From Abiotrophia sp965245735 (GTDB lineage Bacteria; Bacillota; Bacilli; Lactobacillales; Aerococcaceae), in NCBI GenBank assembly GCA_965245735.1, contig CBDFAX010000032.1, positions 1 through 19,193 of the forward strand: 19,193 nucleotides of DNA. The letters are read 5' to 3'. The notes below the pieces were generated by a model that was given only the letters and a program-made list of their open reading frames with translations, was not told where the DNA came from and did no database searches. The position numbers and the translations under genes are program-made. This document shows, one piece after another, positions 13,548 to 19,193 of this stretch (position 1 is its first letter; each line of letters starts with the position of its first letter).

Positions 13548-14306
13548 ATGACTTTACTAGATGTTCAACACGTACAAAAAACTTATCATACACGATTTGG
13601 CGGCCAAGCCGTTCAAGCCCTCAAGGATATTCACTTTTCAATCGAAGCAGGTGAATATGTAGCCATTATGGGGGAATCAGGTTCTGGTAAGACCACCCTG
13701 CTCAATATCTTGGCCCTCTTAGATCAACCAACCAAGGGCCTGGTCTATCTCAACGGCCAAGACACCACTACCATTAAGCAAGCCGATGTGGCGGCCTTCC
13801 GCCGTAATGAGCTGGGCTTCGTCTTCCAAGACTTCAACCTCTTAGACACCCTATCCGTTAAGGACAACATGATCCTGCCCTTGGTCCTCTCCAACCAACC
13901 TGCCAAGCAAATGGATAGCCGGGTTAAGCCGGTCGCTAACCTGCTAGGCATTGGCGACCTCTTAGACAAGTTTCCCTATGAATTATCAGGCGGACAGCAA
14001 CAACGGGTAGCCATTGGCCGGGCCATTATTACCCAACCTTCCCTCTTATTAGCCGACGAACCAACAGGGGCCTTAGACTCCAAGTCCTCGGCCATGATTC
14101 TGGACCAGTTCGAAGCCATTAACCGCCAGGGGCAAACCATCCTCATGGTCACCCACTCGACAACTGCTGCCAGCAAGGCTAAGCGGGTCCTCTTCATTCG
14201 CGACGGCATTCTCTATCACCAACTCTTCCGCGGGGACAAGACCGACACCGCCTTCTTCCAACAAATTAGTGACACCCTGACCGCTATGGCAAGTCGAGGT
14301 GAGTAA
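13548..14306 (+). CDS. ABC transporter ATP-binding protein, BceA-like
   Basis: This 252-residue ATPase is of the MacB/LolD type that powers peptide-antibiotic resistance transporters. Motifs are complete: Walker A GESGSGKT (42-49), Q-loop FVFQDF (Gln94), signature LSGGQ (146-150), Walker B LLLADE (166-171) and switch His203 in VTHS. It would act with the large permease encoded one base downstream, sensing or dislodging antimicrobial peptides and activating the kinase. I start it at ATG 13548, which stands 8 bases after AAGGAG; the in-frame GTG at 13539 overlaps that site. Expression should be induced through the operator and -10 box just upstream. Which peptide is the substrate cannot be read from the sequence. 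Confidence 0.93.
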   Translation: MTLLDVQHVQKTYHTRFGGQAVQALKDIHFSIEAGEYVAIMGESGSGKTTLLNILALLDQPTKGLVYLNGQDTTTIKQADVAAFRRNELGFVFQDFNLLDTLSVKDNMILPLVLSNQPAKQMDSRVKPVANLLGIGDLLDKFPYELSGGQQQRVAIGRAIITQPSLLLADEPTGALDSKSSAMILDQFEAINRQGQTILMVTHSTTAASKAKRVLFIRDGILYHQLFRGDKTDTAFFQQISDTLTAMASRGE

Positions 14307-14307
14307 G

Positions 14308-16353
14308 ATGAGCAAAGTACTCTTTCCCTTAGCGCTGGCCAACCTGCGCAAGAATTACCGTCTCTATGGGCCCTTCGCCCTAGCCTTCGTGACCTCGGTG
14401 GCCCTCCTCTATAACTTCATCACCCTGGCCTTTAATCCTAGCCTGTCTAGCTTGCGGGGAGGTCCTTCCATCGTGACCGTTCTGGCTCTGGGCATGATTA
14501 TCCTAGCCATTACCGGGGCCGCCATTATCTGGTATGCTAACGGCTTCGTCTTCAAGCAAAGAACCAAGGAATACGGGCTCTACGGCATCCTAGGCCTTGA
14601 GCGTCGGCACCTGCTCTCCCTCATGTGGATTGAAATCACCGTCTTCAGTGGCCTGTCGGCGCTAGTTGGGATTGCCAGTGGTGCCCTGGTCAACCGCCTG
14701 ATTCTGGCCCTCTATCAACGGATTATGGATTTGAGCCTGGAATTGGATACCAAGTTCCAGCCCCAATACTTGTGGACCTGCCTGACTTTAATCCTCCTAC
14801 TCTACTTAAGCCTAATTATCATTAATAGCTGGCGGATTTTCCGTCTCAAGCCCCTGCAGTTAGTCCGCGAAAGTCGACGCGGGGAGAAGAAGGGCCGCTT
14901 TACCTGGCTCAGCGCCTTAATTGGCTTAGGCCTCATGGGCTACGGCTACTACTTGGCCTTAAGCATTGAAAATGCCCTAGCTGCCATCATGGTCTTCTTC
15001 CTGGCGGTCCTCTTAGTAACAGCCGGGACCTACTTGCTCTTCCAGGCAGGCTCCATTACCCTGCTCAAGTTCCTCAAAGGCCGCAAGTCCTACTACTATA
15101 AGCCTGAGAACTTTATTTCCACCTCTAACCTGATCTTCCGTATGCGTAAAAATGGGGTCGGACTGGCAACCATCTGCCTACTCTCCACCATGGCGCTGGT
15201 GACCTTATCAGCGGGGATTTCCCTCTTCCTAGGGACTGAATCAGCCATTAACCGTTTCTACCCTACTGACTATAGTCTCAGCCTCAACTACTCCTATCAA
15301 CTGCCTAGTGTGGATGCTAGCAAGACGCTAGAAGAGCAATTAAGTCAATTTGGTCAGAAATATCAACTAGACCTAGTAGATATGGATCATACCCACTACA
15401 TCCAGGTCATGGGTAAATTCCATGGCCATGATTTTACCGGCCAAGAAGTCCATGTCGATAGCGAGACTGGCATGGTCAAACATGATAATCCGGACAAGGA
15501 AAGTGCCACCCTCAATATTATCAGCCTAGCAGACTATAATCACTTAAGCGGTCAGAACTATCAATTAGCAGGCAACCAAGTGCTCTGGTTCGACAATCAA
15601 GCCAGCGCGGCCGATCGCAAGAATCAAGAGATCCAAGTGTCTGGCCAAAGCTTCCAGATTCAAGAACACCTGACCTCTAACCTCTTGGAGACTAAGGCAC
15701 CAGACTTCACTATGAACTTTGTGGATCACCGGACCCTCTTAGTCGTCTCCGACTTGTCCGCCATCCAAGATAAGCTAGCCGGCACCAACTTCATTAGTCG
15801 TTACACGGTCTATGCCAATAGCCAGGCCAGTCACGACCAGCAACTAGCTCCTGCCGAGCATCTTGAAGAAGTGCTCAAGACCGTCCATGTTGATGAAGGC
15901 GTTCCCGTTAATGCTTCCTTCCTAGTTAAGGCGGAAATCCGCGACTCCTACATGCAGATGATTGGTTCTATATTCTTCATCGGCATCTTCCTAGCAGCTA
16001 TCTTCCTACTGGGCCTAGCCTTGACCATCTACTACAAGCAAATTTCTGAAGGCCTGGAAGACGCGGATCGCTTCGAAATTCTTCAGAAGGTCGGCCTAAC
16101 CAAGCAAGCCATCCACAAGACCATTCGCAAGCAAATCACGGTGGTCTTCTTCGCCCCAATTATCTTGGCCCTCTTCCACCTGGCGGGCGCCTATCACATG
16201 ATGAGCCTGATCCTGCGCTTGATTTCCGCTATGCGCCTAGAAGATATCTTGATTCCAACTATTGGCACAGCCCTGGCCATCACCCTCTTCTACTTCCTGG
16301 TCTTCTTGATTACCTCACGCAGCTACGAGAAGATTGTCTCCAGCAAAAGTTAG
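14308..16353 (+). CDS. ABC transporter permease with FtsX domains, BceB-like
   Basis: This 681-residue membrane protein has the BceB layout. Seven transmembrane helices lie in the first 305 residues or so, followed by an extracellular domain of about 240 residues and three further helices (about 553-575, 610-630, 640-665). The FtsX-like stretch FKQRTKEYGLYGILG lies after helix 2, as in the family. The extracellular domain is thought to determine drug specificity, and the permease also signals to the kinase. The ATG at 14308 follows GAGGTGA at 5 bases, one base after the stop of the ATPase gene; the GTG at 14299 lies within that site. Probable substrates of the family are bacitracin-, nisin- or mersacidin-like peptides; I cannot tell which. 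Confidence 0.9.
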   Translation: MSKVLFPLALANLRKNYRLYGPFALAFVTSVALLYNFITLAFNPSLSSLRGGPSIVTVLALGMIILAITGAAIIWYANGFVFKQRTKEYGLYGILGLERRHLLSLMWIEITVFSGLSALVGIASGALVNRLILALYQRIMDLSLELDTKFQPQYLWTCLTLILLLYLSLIIINSWRIFRLKPLQLVRESRRGEKKGRFTWLSALIGLGLMGYGYYLALSIENALAAIMVFFLAVLLVTAGTYLLFQAGSITLLKFLKGRKSYYYKPENFISTSNLIFRMRKNGVGLATICLLSTMALVTLSAGISLFLGTESAINRFYPTDYSLSLNYSYQLPSVDASKTLEEQLSQFGQKYQLDLVDMDHTHYIQVMGKFHGHDFTGQEVHVDSETGMVKHDNPDKESATLNIISLADYNHLSGQNYQLAGNQVLWFDNQASAADRKNQEIQVSGQSFQIQEHLTSNLLETKAPDFTMNFVDHRTLLVVSDLSAIQDKLAGTNFISRYTVYANSQASHDQQLAPAEHLEEVLKTVHVDEGVPVNASFLVKAEIRDSYMQMIGSIFFIGIFLAAIFLLGLALTIYYKQISEGLEDADRFEILQKVGLTKQAIHKTIRKQITVVFFAPIILALFHLAGAYHMMSLILRLISAMRLEDILIPTIGTALAITLFYFLVFLITSRSYEKIVSSKS

Positions 16354-16365
16354 GAGGTCCTAACC

Positions 16366-16554
16366 ATGAGCCGCTTACTCCAAATTCCGCGCGCTATCAA
16401 GCTACTCGCCCTCTGCCTCCTCTCACTATCCTTGGGATTGCTAGTCTTTGTCAAGCTCAGCCTCCACATCTGGCTGGCCCATTTAGGAGGCAAATTGGCC
16501 CTGATGACAGCTGGACTTCTAGCCCTAGGCCTAGCCCATCTCCTCTTGACTTAA
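16366..16554 (+). CDS. Small membrane protein, last gene of the peptide-resistance operon
   Basis: This 62-residue protein has two hydrophobic helices (about 10-31 and 40-61) and a short basic N-terminus (MSRLLQIPRAIK). The ribosome site AGGAGGT overlaps the stop codon of the permease gene and is 7 bases from the ATG, so translation is probably coupled. The gene is followed directly by a terminator, so it belongs to the transporter operon. I do not recognise a family, and Bce modules usually consist of only four genes. A role as a small partner of the permease or kinase, or as an immunity-type protein, is speculation. Confidence 0.75.
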   Translation: MSRLLQIPRAIKLLALCLLSLSLGLLVFVKLSLHIWLAHLGGKLALMTAGLLALGLAHLLLT

Positions 16555-16566
16555 TCGCACCACAGC

Positions 16567-16602
16567 AAAAGAGACAGACCCCTTAGCAGGTCTGTCTCTT
16601 TT
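16567..16602. terminator. Bidirectional terminator between the resistance operon and trpB
   Basis: AAAAGAGACAGACC (16567-16580) and GGTCTGTCTCTTTT (16589-16602) form a perfect 14-bp stem with an eight-base loop, flanked by A and T runs on both strands. It serves both convergent units. Confidence 0.92.
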
Positions 16603-16605
16603 AGC

Positions 16606-17817
16606 TTATAATTTGAGTTCTGGATGAGCTTGCAGGTAGTCAGCAATGGCTGCCACGTCCTTGTCCCCACGACCGGAGACATTGACGATAATGATTTGGT
16701 CGGGTGACATTTGAGGGGCCCGCTTAATGACCTCTGCTAGGGCGTGAGAGCTCTCAATGGCTGGAATAATGCCTTCCAGACGGGTTAAGAGCAAGAGGGC
16801 CTGAACAGCCTCGGCATCCGTTGCTGGCACATACTGAGCCCGGCCCGCATCCTTGAGATAGGCATGCTCTGGCCCTACCCCAGGATAGTCCAGCCCTGGT
16901 GAGATGGAATAGACTGGCATAACTGAGCCATCTTGATTGAAGAGCGCGTAGGTCTTCATGCCATCCACAACCCCGACAGTTCCCAGGGTTAAGGTTGCCG
17001 CATGACGGTCGGTCTGGAGACCATGACCAGCTGCTTCAACCCCCACTAGGGCTACCTGGCTATCAGGTAAGAACTCCGCAAAGGCCCCGATGGCATTGGA
17101 GCCGCCCCCCACACAGGCAATGACCATGTCAGGCAGGCGCCCTTCTTTTTCCAGAATCTGACGTCGTGCTTCTTGGCTAATGACCTTCTGGAAGTCCTTA
17201 ACCATGGAAGGATAAGGATGAGGGCCCACAGCCGAACCTAGGACGTAGAAGGTGTCCTCAATGCCTTGAATCCATGCGCCAAAGGCAGCATCCACGGCTT
17301 CTTTGAGGGTGCGCTCCCCTTCTTGCACGGCATGGACGGTGGCCCCCAGCATTTCCATGCGGAAGACATTGAGGCGTTGGCGCTCCACGTCCAAGGCGCC
17401 CATGTAGACATCGCATTCCATACCAAACTTGGCAGCCGCTGCCGCAGTCGCCACCCCATGTTGGCCAGCGCCGGTCTCAGCTATGACCTTCTTCTTACCC
17501 ATGCGCTTGGCCAACAGGATTTGCCCGATGACGTTGTTGAGTTTGTGGGCTCCCAAGTGGTTGAGGTCTTCACGCTTGAGGTAAATCTTAGCCCCGCCCA
17601 AATGCTGAGTCAAACTTTCCGCATAGTAGAGTGGAGTCTCACGACCTGAGTAGTCCTTGAGATAGTGATGGTATTCAGCCAGAAATTCTGGGTCATCCTT
17701 GTAGCGGTCATAGGCCGCCTCTAATTGGTCCAGGGCCTCTTGTACAACTGGTGGCACATAAGATCCGCCAAATTCTCCGAAAAATCCTGTTTGTGTTTGT
17801 GTCAATTCTTGTGTCAT
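16606..17817 (-). CDS. trpB: Tryptophan synthase beta chain
   Basis: This 403-residue PLP enzyme makes L-tryptophan from indole and L-serine. Landmarks are intact: FGEFGGSYVP at the N-terminus, Lys92 in GAHKLNNVIGQ that binds PLP, catalytic Glu114 in AETGAGQHG, the phosphate-binding GGGSNAIG (237-244), SPGLDYPGVGPEHAYL and SGRGDKD near the end. Size fits the common TrpB1 class, which normally works with an alpha subunit. No trpA or other trp gene is adjacent: a terminator follows directly, and upstream is only the leader region. It may therefore salvage indole, or its partner is encoded elsewhere. The ATG follows GGAGGA at 8 bases. Transcription appears controlled by the attenuator at 17879-18048. 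Confidence 0.96.
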   Translation of the reverse strand: MTQELTQTQTGFFGEFGGSYVPPVVQEALDQLEAAYDRYKDDPEFLAEYHHYLKDYSGRETPLYYAESLTQHLGGAKIYLKREDLNHLGAHKLNNVIGQILLAKRMGKKKVIAETGAGQHGVATAAAAAKFGMECDVYMGALDVERQRLNVFRMEMLGATVHAVQEGERTLKEAVDAAFGAWIQGIEDTFYVLGSAVGPHPYPSMVKDFQKVISQEARRQILEKEGRLPDMVIACVGGGSNAIGAFAEFLPDSQVALVGVEAAGHGLQTDRHAATLTLGTVGVVDGMKTYALFNQDGSVMPVYSISPGLDYPGVGPEHAYLKDAGRAQYVPATDAEAVQALLLLTRLEGIIPAIESSHALAEVIKRAPQMSPDQIIIVNVSGRGDKDVAAIADYLQAHPELKL

Positions 17818-17878
17818 AAGGGGTTCCTCCTCTAATTTTGTTTATCTATCTGATCAAAAGTCAAAGCTAGCTAAGATA

Positions 17879-17914
17879 CAAAAAGAGCCACATAGTAGCG
17901 ACTATGCGGCTCTT
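17879..17914 (-). terminator. Attenuator terminator in the trpB leader
   Basis: On the minus strand AAGAGCCGCATAGT and ACTATGTGGCTCTT form a 14-bp stem (one G-T pair) with a CGCT loop, followed by TTT. It lies inside the untranslated leader, about 60 bases before trpB and well after the promoter, so it must be conditional for trpB to be expressed. Confidence 0.92.
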
Positions 17915-17995
17915 AATCTCCTGATCGGGAACAAATTCGCCAACATAGATGCATCTTAGACCACGCTAAAAGTTGCATCTATGTTCCAGAACATA
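17901..17995 (-). promoter_or_regulatory. Alternative-pairing segments of the trpB attenuator
   Basis: In transcript order: segment a TATGTT (17995-17990), b AACATAGATGCA (17985-17974), c TGCATCTATGTTGGC (17953-17939), d with GCCGCATAG inside 17914-17901, then e, the terminator's second arm. Pair a:b has 6-7 bp with a tiny loop. Pair b:c is a perfect 12-bp stem with a 20-base loop. Pair c:d gives 9 bp (one G-T) with one bulge. Pair d:e is the terminator. Thus a:b plus c:d (open) and b:c plus d:e (closed) are mutually exclusive states. The pairings are read from the sequence; the switching is inferred. Confidence 0.75.
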
Positions 17996-18003
17996 CACAC
18001 AAC

Positions 18004-18048
18004 TTATCTATGCCAGCTTTGCCAACTTTGAGTTGTTGTAAATGTCAT
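18004..18048 (-). CDS. Tryptophan leader peptide of the trpB attenuator
   Basis: A 14-codon ORF, MTFTTTQSWQSWHR, starts about 28 bases after the predicted transcription start and is preceded by a full-strength ribosome site AAGGAGGG (18057-18064) at 8 bases. It holds two Trp codons (9 and 12), a very high share for a rare amino acid, and ends 8 bases before the first pairing segment. A ribosome stalled at a Trp codon would leave that segment free; one at the stop codon would reach its edge. This is the layout of trpL-type leader peptides. It is too short to be found by size alone; position, ribosome site, Trp codons and the downstream terminator make the case. Confidence 0.8.
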   Translation of the reverse strand: MTFTTTQSWQSWHR

Positions 18049-18082
18049 GGCGAATGCCCTCCTTCTCTCTCATTTGATTCTC

Positions 18083-18110
18083 ATTATACACCTTTTCTCT
18101 CAGAATGCAA
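18083..18110 (-). promoter_or_regulatory. trpB promoter
   Basis: On the minus strand TTGCAT (18110-18105), a 16-base spacer and consensus TATAAT (18088-18083) lie about 265 bases before the trpB start and 35 bases before the leader peptide. Confidence 0.85.
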
Positions 18111-18121
18111 GCCTAAATTTC

Positions 18122-18161
18122 AAAATAAGAAGCCCCAGCTCTCAATTGAAAGCTGGGGCTT
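18122..18161 (-). terminator. Terminator after the CshA-type surface protein gene
   Basis: On the minus strand AAGCCCCAGCT and AGCTGGGGCTT form a perfect 11-bp stem with a ten-base loop, followed by CTTATTTTG. It keeps surface-protein transcripts out of the trpB leader. Confidence 0.88.
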
Positions 18162-18179
18162 GTCTTATCTGACTAGGCT

Positions 18180-19193
18180 CTAGTCTTCATCTGTCGCTTG
18201 GCGCTTGCGCGTTGCTACTAGGCCGACACTTGCTAAGATAGTCAAGGCCACACCTGAGAAGAAGCTATAGTCTGGGGCTTCACCGGTTGCTGGTAAGAGC
18301 CCTTGTTGTTGTAGTTCTGGCTCACTTGGAGCGACTGGTAGTGGCACAACGGTTGGCACATATTGTGCCGTCACCTTGCGCCCGTTGCGGTCAACCCGAA
18401 CCACGGTTACACCACTTGCTTGGCCTAAGAAGCCTGCTTCTGGCGTGAAGGTCACAGAACCATCTGGGTTAAGAACATAAGTCCCTTCTCCCGGTACGGT
18501 TAATTCAGTTTGACCATTTTCGAAGGTAGCTGGGATAGTCAGATCCACATCCCCTTCAAAGACTGGCGTCCCGGTTTGTTTTTCACCTGGGTAGCCGGTT
18601 GAAGTAGTATCTTGTGTCTTCACTTGTCCGTAAACCGTTGGGATGTACTGAATCTTCAGTTCTTTCCCGTTGACATCACGACGGATAACGGTAATTGGAC
18701 TTGCTTGACCAATAAAGTCTGCTTCTGGCGTGAAGGTCACTTCCCCTGTTTCAGGGTTGACGGTGTAAGTCCCTTGACCTGGAACGGTCACGCTCGTTAC
18801 CCCACCTTCAAGATAAGCTGGCACTTTGGTATCCACTTGGCCCTTGAAGTCTGGTAACTTGCTTTGGCTTTGACCCTTCATGCCCTCGCTAGTTACGCTA
18901 GCGTTGACCACTGGTGAATAAGTTGCCTCCGCAGTCGTCCCGTTGACGTCAGTAGCTTGAACACGAGCTGGAACTGGTTGGCCGACATAACCTGGATTTG
19001 GTGTGAAGGTCACAGTGCCGTCTTGGGCTAAGCTGTAGGTCCCGACTTGCTTGCCATCTTGGTCTAGGGCTGGAATAGTGGTGTCAGCCACAGCTTGGCC
19101 ATTGACCACAAATTTGAGGCTGCCTGGGACTAAGTCCACGCTTTGTTCAGTGCCGTCAATATTGGCAGAACCTGGTACAAACTTAACTTGACC
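18180..19193 (-). CDS. LPXTG-anchored surface protein with CshA-type fibril repeats, C-terminal part
   Basis: The frame is open to the window edge, so the gene starts beyond it; 337 residues are visible. They contain repeats of about 90 residues, each ending in the CshA-type signature: GTVTFTPNPGYVGQ, GEVTFTPEADFIGQ and GSVTFTPEAGFLGQ, followed by D-x-NG and a YxPxV strand. An earlier, partly visible unit precedes them. A Pro/Glu/Gln stretch then spans the wall, and a sorting signal follows: LPATGE, a hydrophobic helix and the basic tail RKRQATDED. Sortase would link it to peptidoglycan. In streptococci CshA forms fibrils that bind fibronectin and other bacteria; the binding region would be N-terminal, outside the window. 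The GTG at 19139 is an internal codon, not the start. Confidence 0.9.
   Translation of the reverse strand, partial: GQVKFVPGSANIDGTEQSVDLVPGSLKFVVNGQAVADTTIPALDQDGKQVGTYSLAQDGTVTFTPNPGYVGQPVPARVQATDVNGTTAEATYSPVVNASVTSEGMKGQSQSKLPDFKGQVDTKVPAYLEGGVTSVTVPGQGTYTVNPETGEVTFTPEADFIGQASPITVIRRDVNGKELKIQYIPTVYGQVKTQDTTSTGYPGEKQTGTPVFEGDVDLTIPATFENGQTELTVPGEGTYVLNPDGSVTFTPEAGFLGQASGVTVVRVDRNGRKVTAQYVPTVVPLPVAPSEPELQQQGLLPATGEAPDYSFFSGVALTILASVGLVATRKRQATDED

Noticed and set aside
13745..14351. Minus-strand ORFs opposite the ATPase gene
   Set aside because: The ABC motifs on the plus strand are complete, and the antisense frames have no ribosome site.
17879..18080. T-box riboswitch for tryptophan upstream of trpB
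   Set aside because: The conserved T-box sequence (AGGGTGGNACCGCG-like) is absent on the minus strand before the terminator. The Trp codons instead sit in a short ORF with its own ribosome site.

Overview
The window looks like chromosomal DNA of a Gram-positive coccus of the order Lactobacillales. The evidence is strong AGGAGG ribosome sites, sigma-A type promoters, a PTS maltose permease next to a maltose-6'-phosphate phosphatase, a Bce-type peptide-resistance module and an LPXTG surface protein with CshA-type repeats. The base composition looks higher in GC than most streptococci or enterococci (judged by eye, not computed). An Aerococcaceae member such as Abiotrophia would fit, but the sequence alone does not prove the genus.

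Layout. Positions 1-1496 hold the end of an xpaC-like gene overlapping telA, closed by a terminator. Positions 1615-2448 hold two unknown small membrane proteins. Positions 2616-5177 hold four consecutive genes for related secreted proteins of about 200 residues, under one promoter and one terminator. I do not recognise this family; it looks like a two-gene unit that was duplicated. Positions 5226-5619 carry no gene but hold about 4.5 copies of an 81-bp repeat, each full copy with a strong hairpin. On the minus strand (5669-8212) follow malT and mapP for maltose uptake through the PTS, with a terminator between them and a candidate CcpA site over the malT promoter. ackA (8485-9678, minus) makes ATP and acetate from acetyl phosphate. 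At 9874-10803 is a secreted protein made of two related halves. crcB and a cold-shock protein gene follow, converging on a shared bidirectional terminator.

Positions 11754-16554 are a complete Bce-type antimicrobial peptide sensing and resistance locus: response regulator, intramembrane-sensing kinase, ATPase, ten-helix permease and an extra 62-residue membrane protein. A textbook BceR-type operator (TnACA-N4-TGTAA) lies ahead of the ATPase gene.

The most unusual item is at 16606-18110: a trpB gene with no trpA beside it, preceded by what reads as a full leader-peptide attenuator. A 14-codon ORF with a strong ribosome site contains two Trp codons. Five alternating RNA segments follow that can pair as antiterminator or as terminator. 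The usual tryptophan controls in Firmicutes are T-box and TRAP, and I see no T-box sequence here. The window ends inside a CshA-type LPXTG adhesin gene on the minus strand (18180-19193).
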